64,000 nucleotides of DNA from Nocardia tenerifensis NBRC 101015 (GTDB lineage Bacteria > Actinomycetota > Actinomycetes > Mycobacteriales > Mycobacteriaceae), in contig NZ_BAGH01000036.1 in the NCBI RefSeq assembly GCF_000308715.1, positions 56,447-120,446 on the forward strand, given 5' to 3'. The position numbers were made by a program, and so were the translations under genes. This document shows positions 55,036 to 62,368 of the stretch, in pieces. Under the pieces are notes generated by a model. That model did not search any database. It was not told the DNA's origin and worked only from the letters and a program-made list of their open reading frames with translations. Positions within the stretch are counted from its first letter, which is position 1. Each line of letters starts with the position of its first letter.

Positions 55036-55242
55036 TCAGCGGCGCCAGTCGTCGTAGTCGTCCTCTTCCCACTGGGATGAGGACTTGTCCGCGTCGTGCT
55101 CATCGGACAGCACACCACTCCGTGCGGAGTTGGGGCTTCCCGAAAGCTCGCGCTGAAGGCTCGCGAAGTCGCTCGGCGGGCTGCTGTACTTCAGCTCGCG
55201 TGCGACCTTGGTCTGCTTTGCCTTAGCCCGGCCACGGCCCAT
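55036..55242 (-). CDS. DUF3073 family protein
   Basis: A 68-residue charged protein, MGRGRAKAKQTKVARELKYS at the basic start and EEDDYDDW at the acidic end. This matches the conserved actinobacterial DUF3073 protein that lies beside purM in mycobacteria. It is probably disordered in part; function unknown. It is convergent with purM across two hairpins. Confidence 0.88.
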   Translation of the reverse strand: MGRGRAKAKQTKVARELKYSSPPSDFASLQRELSGSPNSARSGVLSDEHDADKSSSQWEEDDYDDWRR

Positions 55243-55418
55243 GGCTGACCCCCTCGCGTCACTGCGGGGCGGCCTGGGGTTTGGTTGGCGGCCCCGTTCG
55301 AATTAATACTCTTCCTGACAGACACTTTAGCGTGTGTCCGGCCGTCCCGCTTCCAGGAGTGGGGGAAGAACCTCCGAAGTGGTTCCGTTTGCCCGGTTGT
55401 CGCCCTCCGCCGGTCGGG

Positions 55419-56372
55419 TCAGAGCACCCCGGGGATCGCGCGGATCACCCCGACGCGGGCGCCGCCGCCGAGCACCGCGGGCGCGGCGAGCTCGGTGTGC
55501 GCGTCGGTCCAGTCGACTCCGATGCGCTGCAAAATGGCCAGCGTCAAGGGGATTCGAGCCCGGTCGCTGCCGTCATCGATCTTGTAGGCGAACGCCGTCC
55601 CGTCGGGCAGCGCGCCCGCGTGCACACCGTCCGCGCCGATCTTGCAGACCAGTCCGGGAGTGGCTTGCATCGTCAGCAGATCGGGCGCGTTGGTGCCGGA
55701 AATCACTCGCGGATGGGCGCGGATGGCGTCGGCGACGCGGCGCTCCGGCGCGTCGGAGTCGGCGGTCGCCATGGTCGCGAACACCCGGGCGAGGGTCACC
55801 AGCGACACCGGGATGATCGGCAGGCCGCAGCCGTCGATGCCGAGGTCGGTCTCCGGCTCGCCGGTGAGGTCGGCGATGGTGGCGATGACCGCCTGTTGCA
55901 GCGGGTGGGCCTCGTCGAGGTAGCCCTCGGTCGGCCAGCCGTTGACCTTGCAGGTCGCCAGCATCGCGGCGTGCTTGCCGGAGCAGTTCATGTAGATCCG
56001 GCGCGGCTCCTGCGAACCCGAGATCACGGCCGCGCGCGCCTTGTCGTCGACGGGCAGATCCGGCGGGCACTCGAGGGCGTTCTCGTCGAAGCCGAAGCGG
56101 TCGAGCAGCCGGCGCACGAGGGCGACGTGGTCCGGCTCGCCGTAGTGCGAGGCGGTGGCGATGGCGAGTTCGGCGTCGTCGACCGGCTCGAACCCGTGGC
56201 GCAGCAGGGTGATCGCCTGCATGGGCTTGTTGGTCGAGCGCGGGAAGATCGGCAGGTGCACCTCGCCGAGGGCCACGGTGGGCTCGCCCGTGGGATCGAG
56301 GATGACGGCCGAGCCGCGGTGCACGCACTCGCGGAAGCCGGAGCGGACTACTTCGACCAGTTCCACACTCAC
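55419..56372 (-). CDS. Asparaginase (L-asparaginase II, PF06089 type)
   Basis: A 317-residue protein. ELVEVVRSGFRECVHRGSAV (about 4-23), PRSTNKPMQAI (about 44-54), NCSGKHAAMLATC (about 128-140) and GIDGCGLPI (about 178-186) define the Rhizobium etli-type asparaginase family, unrelated to the classical E. coli enzyme. It would hydrolyse asparagine to aspartate and ammonia. The GTG start overlaps the MOSC stop by 4 nt (GTGA), so the two are coupled. Confidence 0.88.
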   Translation of the reverse strand: MSVELVEVVRSGFRECVHRGSAVILDPTGEPTVALGEVHLPIFPRSTNKPMQAITLLRHGFEPVDDAELAIATASHYGEPDHVALVRRLLDRFGFDENALECPPDLPVDDKARAAVISGSQEPRRIYMNCSGKHAAMLATCKVNGWPTEGYLDEAHPLQQAVIATIADLTGEPETDLGIDGCGLPIIPVSLVTLARVFATMATADSDAPERRVADAIRAHPRVISGTNAPDLLTMQATPGLVCKIGADGVHAGALPDGTAFAYKIDDGSDRARIPLTLAILQRIGVDWTDAHTELAAPAVLGGGARVGVIRAIPGVL

Positions 56373-57103
56373 AGTTGGGCTCCCGTGTCGAGTTCGGCGC
56401 CACGTCGCGTGGCCGGGTCGGGGTGTTCGCCCGCGCGGCGGCGCGCGGCGCGCTCTGCGTTCGCGTGCCTGCGGGCATGGCGTTCGATCTGCATGCGCAC
56501 GTCGTCGGACAGGGTGGGCTCGACCGCCAGCAGGATCGTGAGCAGGCCGGGGTCCTCGCCGGTGAACAGGTCGCGCACGGTGATGCCGTGGTCGGGGACG
56601 TGCACCACCGACACCGGGTCGCCCGCGCCGATCGTGCCCTCGGTCAGCACCCGCAGATAGGCGCCGGTGTCACTCTGCCGCGCGAATCGCTTGACCCACT
56701 GGGCCTCTCCGCTCCAGTGCTGGAAGGTGGAGCACGGCACCCGCGGCGCGCTCACCTCGAGCAGCGTGTCTCCGATGGTCAGGCGGGCGCCGAACACCGC
56801 GTCGCTGATCGGCAGGCCGGCGATGCGCAGATTCTCGCCGAACCAGCCCGCGGGCAGCTCGCGCTCGAGTTCGTCACCCCAGCGACGGGCGTCCTCGTCG
56901 GCGTAGGCGTAGACGGCCTGATGCACGCCGCCGTGGTGCTTGGTGTCGCAGACGTGATCGCCTTCGAGTCCGATCGCGCGCACCGGCACCCGACCGGCGA
57001 CCGGGCGCTTGTCGATCGCGGACTTCCCGACGCGGCCCGGCACGTCGAGGTCGGCGTGCACGACGCAGACGGCGAGCACTCGGCCGGAGTCGCCGGTTCG
57101 CAT
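56369..57103 (-). CDS. MOSC domain protein
   Basis: A 244-residue protein of the YiiM-like MOSC group. LEGDHVCDTKHHGGVHQAVY (about 46-65), GWFGENLR (about 84-91) and VSAPRVPCSTFQHW (about 116-129) with the conserved Cys are diagnostic. Such proteins bind molybdenum cofactor or detoxify N-hydroxylated compounds. GAGAGGAG lies 8 nt before ATG 57103 and decides this start over an open frame reaching 57214. It is coupled to the asparaginase gene downstream. Confidence 0.88.
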   Translation of the reverse strand: MRTGDSGRVLAVCVVHADLDVPGRVGKSAIDKRPVAGRVPVRAIGLEGDHVCDTKHHGGVHQAVYAYADEDARRWGDELERELPAGWFGENLRIAGLPISDAVFGARLTIGDTLLEVSAPRVPCSTFQHWSGEAQWVKRFARQSDTGAYLRVLTEGTIGAGDPVSVVHVPDHGITVRDLFTGEDPGLLTILLAVEPTLSDDVRMQIERHARRHANAERAARRRAGEHPDPATRRGAELDTGAQL

Positions 57104-57221
57104 CGGCGTGGCTCCTCTCGTCGGGTGGACGGGTGTCCGAGGACTCGCGGTGTCGGGCGGGAGAGCGGCGTCGGTCGGCTCGGGGGCTTGCGCCCCTTCG
57201 ATATTCGAGGTCATGGCTGGT

Positions 57222-58334
57222 TCAGCGGCCGCGGAGCCGGTCGATGGCGAGCCTGCCCGCCTGCGGTGCGTCGTCGGACGGCACGGAGTCCGGGTCGATG
57301 GCCGCGGCGGTCGGGCCCGCGGTCAGCGCGGTGTCGGCGGGGACGGTGCGTTTGATCAGCGCGAGCGCGATCGGGCCGAGTTCGTAGTGGTCGACGACGG
57401 TGCCGAGGCGGCCGACCGCGCGGCCGGCCGCGGTGACGTCGTCGCCGGTCGCCGGGCGCTCGTCGGCGGAGCCGTCCAGGTGCAGCAGGACCAGGTGGCG
57501 CGGCGGCTTGCCGAGATTGTGCACACGGGCCACGGTCTCCTGGCCGCGATAGCAGCCCTTGTCCAGATGCACGGCGCCGTGTTCGGCGATGCCGCCGATC
57601 CAGCGGGCCTCGTGCGGGATGGTGCGCTCGTCGGTGTCGAGCCCGATCCTCGGCCGCACGGCGGCGACCCGCAGTGCCTCGAACGCCCACATGCCCGCCG
57701 GTTCGGCGCCGGCCTCGGTCAGCCGGGTCCACCACTCGGTCAGCCGGGCGCGGGGCACGAGCAGGTCGAAGGAGTCCTCGGTCGGCCACGGCATGCGCCG
57801 CAGGAACCCACCGCCGGGCAGTGCGACGGCCTCGTACGTGCCGGGCACGGTCGCGACGCCGAGGGCCGCGAGCACCTCGGCGGACTTCGGGCCGAGCAGG
57901 CTCAGCACGGCGTGGTCGGCCTCGGCGGGCTGCGCGTCGGCCCAGAAGACCATCTTGCGCAGGAAATCCAGCAGCGCGGGGCCACGGTCGGCCTCGGTGT
58001 CGATCCACACCGTGCCGTCCAGCTCGGTGAGCACGAAGTGGTTCAGCACGCGGCCGTTGAGGTCGAGGTCGAGATTCTCCGCGGACTGTCCGTCGCCCAG
58101 GGCGGCGACGTGCTGGCTGGTGATGGTGTGCAGCCAGGTCAGGCGTTCCGCGCCGGTGATGGTCAGGACGAAACGGTGGGAGCGATCGATGACGGCCGCG
58201 CGCTGGGCGGCGGCGCGCTGTTCGCCGAGCGGATCACCGTAGTGCCACGCGACGGCGGCATCGGGCGAACCCGGCGCTCCCGCGACGGCTCCCGAAACAG
58301 CGAGGACAGGGCTGGGCGCAACGACCACGGACAC
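57222..58334 (-). CDS. ygfZ: Folate-binding YgfZ/GcvT-like protein
   Basis: A 370-residue protein with the signature KGCYRGQETVAR (about 255-266) after an N-terminal folate-binding domain (WLHTITSQHV, about 67-76). YgfZ uses tetrahydrofolate in maintenance or repair of certain iron-sulfur proteins. It is divergent from pabC, a folate synthesis gene, as in mycobacteria. Confidence 0.92.
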   Translation of the reverse strand: MSVVVAPSPVLAVSGAVAGAPGSPDAAVAWHYGDPLGEQRAAAQRAAVIDRSHRFVLTITGAERLTWLHTITSQHVAALGDGQSAENLDLDLNGRVLNHFVLTELDGTVWIDTEADRGPALLDFLRKMVFWADAQPAEADHAVLSLLGPKSAEVLAALGVATVPGTYEAVALPGGGFLRRMPWPTEDSFDLLVPRARLTEWWTRLTEAGAEPAGMWAFEALRVAAVRPRIGLDTDERTIPHEARWIGGIAEHGAVHLDKGCYRGQETVARVHNLGKPPRHLVLLHLDGSADERPATGDDVTAAGRAVGRLGTVVDHYELGPIALALIKRTVPADTALTAGPTAAAIDPDSVPSDDAPQAGRLAIDRLRGR

Positions 58335-58482
58335 ATTTCCACTGTAGGCGGGGTCGCGGTCGGGTGTCCGAACCGGGGCCGCGGGCGAGCCGGTGGACGG
58401 CCCGCGAGTGAACCGTCAGCGGCCGCTCGTAAAAGATGCTGCGAACTCCGCCGTGACCTAGGCGAGACCTGACGACACCGCC

Positions 58483-58488
58483 TACGCT
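58483..58488 (+). promoter_or_regulatory. -10 box of leaderless pabC promoter
   Basis: TACGCT lies 6 nt before ATG 58495. Confidence 0.5.
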
Positions 58489-58494
58489 CGACGC

Positions 58495-59415
58495 ATGGTA
58501 GATCGGGTTCTTGTCTCACTCGACGGCGCGGTCCGGGATGCGGACGCGCCGTTGCTGTATGCCGACGATATCGGCGTATTGCGTGGCGACGGTATTTTCG
58601 AAACGGTGCTGGTGCGCGCGGGCAACGCGTGCGCGATCGAATTTCATCTAGGCAGGCTCCGCCGCTCGGCTCAGGCGCTCGATCTACCGGAGCCCGAACT
58701 GGGCCGGTGGCGGGAGGCGGTCGAGCGGGCCGCCAAGGAGTGGGGCGCCGACCGCGAGGGCGTGATGCGGCTGGTGCTCACCCGCGGGCGCGACAGCGAG
58801 CTGTCCGGGGTGGCCGAGAAGGTCACGTCCGGCGATCTCGCCGCCGCCGTTCCCGTGCCCACCGCGTACGTGCTCGTGCTACCGGTGCCCGATCGGGTGC
58901 AGAAGGCGCGCACCGAGGGCGTCTCGGTGGTGACCCTGTCCCGCGGCATCTCCATCGACCTGGCGCAGGCCGCGCCGTGGCAGCTGCTCGGCGCGAAGAC
59001 GCTGTCCTACGCGTCGAACATGGCGGCGCTGCGGTTCGCGGCGCGGATGGGCGCCGACGACGTGATCTTCACCAGCACCGAGAACCGGGTGCTGGAGGGT
59101 CCGCGCTCGTCGGTGGTGATCGCGCGCGACAAGCAGCTGATCACCCCGCCCGCGAAAAATGGTGTGCTGCCGGGGGTCACCCAGCGCGCCCTGTTCATCG
59201 AGGCGGAGAAGGCGGGGTGGGAGTGCGTCTACAAGTCGCTGTTCACCGCGGACCTGCTCACCTGTGACAGCGTGTGGATGCTGTCCAGCGTGTCGCTGGC
59301 GGCACGGGTGAACTCGCTGGACGGGCTGCGGATGTCGGCGCCGGACAACGCGCAGGAGATCATCGATCTGGTCGATCGGGGTATCGAGCGGGCGGGTGCC
59401 ATCGGGGATTGGTGA
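58495..59415 (+). CDS. pabC: Aminodeoxychorismate lyase / class IV aminotransferase
   Basis: A 306-residue fold-type IV PLP enzyme that would release 4-aminobenzoate for folate synthesis. GDGIFETVLVRAG (about 31-43), Lys in LLGAKTLSYASNM (about 165) as Schiff-base residue, and TSTENRVLEGPRSSVV (about 193-208) are the family blocks. A branched-chain or D-amino-acid aminotransferase role cannot be excluded by sequence alone, but the neighbour ygfZ supports the folate assignment. Confidence 0.82.
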   Translation: MVDRVLVSLDGAVRDADAPLLYADDIGVLRGDGIFETVLVRAGNACAIEFHLGRLRRSAQALDLPEPELGRWREAVERAAKEWGADREGVMRLVLTRGRDSELSGVAEKVTSGDLAAAVPVPTAYVLVLPVPDRVQKARTEGVSVVTLSRGISIDLAQAAPWQLLGAKTLSYASNMAALRFAARMGADDVIFTSTENRVLEGPRSSVVIARDKQLITPPAKNGVLPGVTQRALFIEAEKAGWECVYKSLFTADLLTCDSVWMLSSVSLAARVNSLDGLRMSAPDNAQEIIDLVDRGIERAGAIGDW

Positions 59416-59692
59416 AAGACGCCGCCGCTGGCGGGCATTCGGGCTGGTGACTTCTCCGCGTATTCAGGCCGGTCCCGCCGCTTCCGCGTACGCGGGCCAG
59501 ATCCGGGTGCCGCGATAGTGGCGTTGGCGCCCGACGGTGAGCGCTGGGTTGGGCCTGCCGGTACCCGGTGGACTACCCATGCGCTCCGGAAATCAGTGGC
59601 CGCAGCGTGATCTCGGTCTTATTGCCGGCGTCGCTGTCAAAGAACGTGCTGGTCGGCGAGGGATGACCAGGCGTGTCGTGGCGCAGGACTCA
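59416..59692. other. Intergenic region without visible gene
   Basis: I see no convincing reading frame, repeat or hairpin between pabC and the cyd promoter region. Confidence 0.5.
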
Positions 59693-59720
59693 TTGTTCTG
59701 AACCGCCTCCGACGTAGGAT
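59693..59720 (+). promoter_or_regulatory. Candidate promoter of the cyd operon
   Basis: -35 TTGTTC (59693-59698), 16-bp spacer, -10 TAGGAT (59715-59720). The predicted start near 59727 lies in the dyad cluster. Confidence 0.5.
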
Positions 59721-59738
59721 TACTACGTCATGTCGTAG
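59711..59738. promoter_or_regulatory. Overlapping GACGTAG / CTACGTC / CGTAG dyads
   Basis: GACGTAG-GATTA-CTACGTC (59711-59729) is a perfect 7-bp inverted repeat, and its right arm forms a second dyad CTACG-TCATGT-CGTAG (59723-59738). The three half-sites overlap the -10 box and start site, so a repressor is likely. The TACTAC...GTAG pattern recalls BlaI-type operators, which is only a resemblance. Confidence 0.55.
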
Positions 59739-59759
59739 ACGACGAGGAGGTCGTGGCCG

Positions 59760-59834
59760 ATGAGCGAGCGAACCCATGATGCAGCCGCCATGGCGGTCAT
59801 GACGGCGCCGGGCGTCAGCGGGGTGCGATCGTGA
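59760..59834 (+). CDS. 24-codon ORF coupled to cydA
   Basis: ATG at 59760 after GAGGAGG (9-10 nt spacer) opens a 24-codon frame, MSERTHDAAAMAVMTAPGVS then GVRS. Its TGA overlaps the cydA GTG by 4 nt (GTGA), and cydA has no other good ribosome site. It could be a leader whose translation delivers ribosomes to cydA, or a small protein of its own. It is not hydrophobic like CydX, the small subunit usually encoded after cydB. Confidence 0.5.
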   Translation: MSERTHDAAAMAVMTAPGVSGVRS

Positions 59835-61324
59835 ACGCCCTGGACGTTTCGCGCTGGCAGTTCGGCATCACGACGGTCTATCACTTCCTGCTGGTGCCGC
59901 TGACCATCGGACTCGCGCCCCTGGTCGCCGCCATGCAGACCGCGTGGGTGATCACCGGAAAGGACCACTGGCTGCGGCTGACCAAGTTCTTCGGCAAGCT
60001 GTTCCTGATCAACTTCGCCCTCGGCGTCGCCACGGGCATCGTGCAGGAGTTCCAGTTCGGGATGAACTGGAGCGAGTACTCGCGGTTCGTCGGCGACGTG
60101 TTCGGCGCGCCGCTCGCGCTGGAGGGCCTGGTCGCCTTCTTCATGGAGTCGACGTTCCTGGGCCTGTGGATCTTCGGCTGGTCGCGATTGCCGAAACTGG
60201 CTCATCTGGCCGCGATGTGGATGGTGGCGATCGGGGTGAACGCGTCGGCGTACTTCATCGTCGCCGCGAACTCGTTCATGCAGCATCCGGTCGGGGCGCG
60301 GTTCAATCCGGAGACCGGCCGGGCCGAGCTCGACAGCATCGTCGCGGTCCTCACGAACAACACACTGCTGGCGGCCTTTCCACACGTCGTCGCCGGATCC
60401 TTCGTTACAGCGGGCACTTTCGTGGCCGGCATCGCGGGCTGGTGGATGGTGCGCAAGGCGCGCAGCGGGGACGAGGCCCAGTTGGCCGAGGCGCGCGCCA
60501 TGTGGCGGCCCGCGGCGCTGGCCGGCATCTGGGTGATGCTGATCTCGCTGGTCGCGTTGTTCTTCACCGGCGACGCCCAAGGCAAGCTGATGTTCGAACA
60601 GCAGCCGATGAAGATGGCCTCGGCGGAGTCGTTGTGCCACACCGCGAAGGACCCCGATTTCTCCATCCTGACCGTCGGCACACACAACAACTGTGACAGC
60701 GTCACGCACGTGCTCGAGGTGCCGTACGTGCTTCCGTACCTGGCCAAGGGCCAGTTCACCGACGTCACTCTGCCGGGCGTCGTCAACCTGCAGCAGGAGT
60801 ACAACGAGAAGTACGGCATCGGCGACTACCGGCCGAACCTTTTCGTCACCTACTGGTCGTTCCGCGCGATGATCGGCCTCGCGGCCGGTTCGGCGCTGCT
60901 GGCGCTGGCGGGGCTCTGGCTGACCCGGCGCGGCCGGGTGCCGAACCAGCGCTGGTTCTCCTGGCTCAGCCTGCTGATGATCCCGACGCCGTTCCTGGCC
61001 AACAGCGCGGGCTGGGTGTTCACCGAAATGGGCCGCCAGCCATGGGTTGTCGCGCCCAACCCGACCGGCGACCTGAATCTGCGGCTGACGGTGCAGCAGG
61101 GCGTGTCGAACCACACGGCGGGCACGGTGCTGTTCTCGCTGATCGTCTTCACGCTGCTGTACGGCGCGCTGGCGGTGGTGTGGTTCTACCTGATGCGCCG
61201 CTATGTGGCGCACGGACCGGACCCGGCGCCGGTGGCCGACGACGCCGAGCTGGACGACACCGGCGGTCCGGGCAGGCGCCGTGCCGAAGAGCCTGCCGTC
61301 GAACAACTTTCGTTCGCCTACTAG
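59831..61324 (+). CDS. cydA: Cytochrome bd ubiquinol/menaquinol oxidase subunit I
   Basis: A 497-residue membrane subunit with about nine helices. RWQFGITTVYHFLLVPLTIG (about 8-27) holds the heme b595 His, MQHPVG (about 152-157) and the GRQPWVV segment (about 400-406) are conserved, and the Q-loop is of the short type. It oxidises menaquinol and reduces oxygen at high affinity. GTG start after the coupled mini-ORF; cydB follows 9 nt later. Confidence 0.96.
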   Translation: MNALDVSRWQFGITTVYHFLLVPLTIGLAPLVAAMQTAWVITGKDHWLRLTKFFGKLFLINFALGVATGIVQEFQFGMNWSEYSRFVGDVFGAPLALEGLVAFFMESTFLGLWIFGWSRLPKLAHLAAMWMVAIGVNASAYFIVAANSFMQHPVGARFNPETGRAELDSIVAVLTNNTLLAAFPHVVAGSFVTAGTFVAGIAGWWMVRKARSGDEAQLAEARAMWRPAALAGIWVMLISLVALFFTGDAQGKLMFEQQPMKMASAESLCHTAKDPDFSILTVGTHNNCDSVTHVLEVPYVLPYLAKGQFTDVTLPGVVNLQQEYNEKYGIGDYRPNLFVTYWSFRAMIGLAAGSALLALAGLWLTRRGRVPNQRWFSWLSLLMIPTPFLANSAGWVFTEMGRQPWVVAPNPTGDLNLRLTVQQGVSNHTAGTVLFSLIVFTLLYGALAVVWFYLMRRYVAHGPDPAPVADDAELDDTGGPGRRRAEEPAVEQLSFAY

Positions 61325-61333
61325 GAGCCGACG

Positions 61334-62365
61334 ATGAGTCTGCAAGAGTTCTGGTTCGTGCTGATCGGGGTGCTGTTCACCGGTTACTTCGTGCTGGAGG
61401 GCTTCGACTTCGGGGTCGGCATGCTCATGCCGATTCTCGGGCGGGGCTCGGACACGCGACGGCGGGTGGTGCTCAACACGATCGGCCCGGTGTGGGACGG
61501 CAACGAGGTCTGGGTGATCACCGCAGGCGGCGCCATGTTCGCGGCCTTTCCCGAGTGGTACGCCAGCATGTTCTCCGGTTTCTACCTGGCACTGCTGTTG
61601 CTGCTGGTCTCGCTGATCCTGCGCATCTGCGCCATCGAGTACCGCGGCAAGATCAACGATCCGCGCTGGCGGACCCGCTGCGACCTCGGCATCGGAATCG
61701 GTTCCTGGGTACCGGCTCTCGCGTGGGGCTGGGTGTTCGCCAATATCGTGCGCGGCGTGCCGCTGAACGAGAAGAAGCAGTTCGCGGGCTCGGTGTGGGA
61801 TCTGCTCGGGCCGTATGCCTTGCTCGGCGGATTGACGACCGGACTGCTGTTCGCGCTGCACGGCGCGGTCTTCCTCGGCCTCAAGACCGGCGGCGAGGTG
61901 CGCGACGACGCGCAGCGCACGGCCAAGATGCTGCTGGCGCCGACGGCGGTGGTGGTCGGCGGGTTCGGCGTGTGGACGCAGCTGGCCTACGGCACCGGGT
62001 GGACGTGGATTCCGTTGGGGCTGGCCGTCTTCGGGCTGGTCGCCGCCGGGGCCGCGGTCTTCGCCGACCGCGACGGGTGGGCGTTCGCCGGCACCGCCGT
62101 CACGGTGGTGGCCGCGACCGCGCTGCTGTTCGGGTCGCTGTTCCCGAATGTGCTGCCCTCCACCATCGACGCGGCCTTCGACCTGACCATCCACAACGCG
62201 TCGTCCACCCCGTACACGCTGAAGGTGATGAGCTGGGCCGCGGTGCTCGTCACCCCGGTCGTGCTGGCCTACCAGGGCTGGACGTACTGGGTGTTCCGCA
62301 AGCGGATCACCGTCGACCAGATCCCGGCCCCGGTCGGGTTGCCGCTCGAGTCCGTGAAGGACTGA
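61334..62365 (+). CDS. cydB: Cytochrome bd oxidase subunit II
   Basis: A 343-residue partner of CydA with eight to nine helices. LEGFDFGVGMLMP (about 22-34), PVWDGNEVWVITAGG (about 53-67) and FPEWYASMFSGFY (about 73-85) are typical. AGGAG lies 7 nt before the ATG. It forms an operon with cydA and cydD. Confidence 0.96.
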   Translation: MSLQEFWFVLIGVLFTGYFVLEGFDFGVGMLMPILGRGSDTRRRVVLNTIGPVWDGNEVWVITAGGAMFAAFPEWYASMFSGFYLALLLLLVSLILRICAIEYRGKINDPRWRTRCDLGIGIGSWVPALAWGWVFANIVRGVPLNEKKQFAGSVWDLLGPYALLGGLTTGLLFALHGAVFLGLKTGGEVRDDAQRTAKMLLAPTAVVVGGFGVWTQLAYGTGWTWIPLGLAVFGLVAAGAAVFADRDGWAFAGTAVTVVAATALLFGSLFPNVLPSTIDAAFDLTIHNASSTPYTLKVMSWAAVLVTPVVLAYQGWTYWVFRKRITVDQIPAPVGLPLESVKD

Positions 62366-62368
62366 CCC

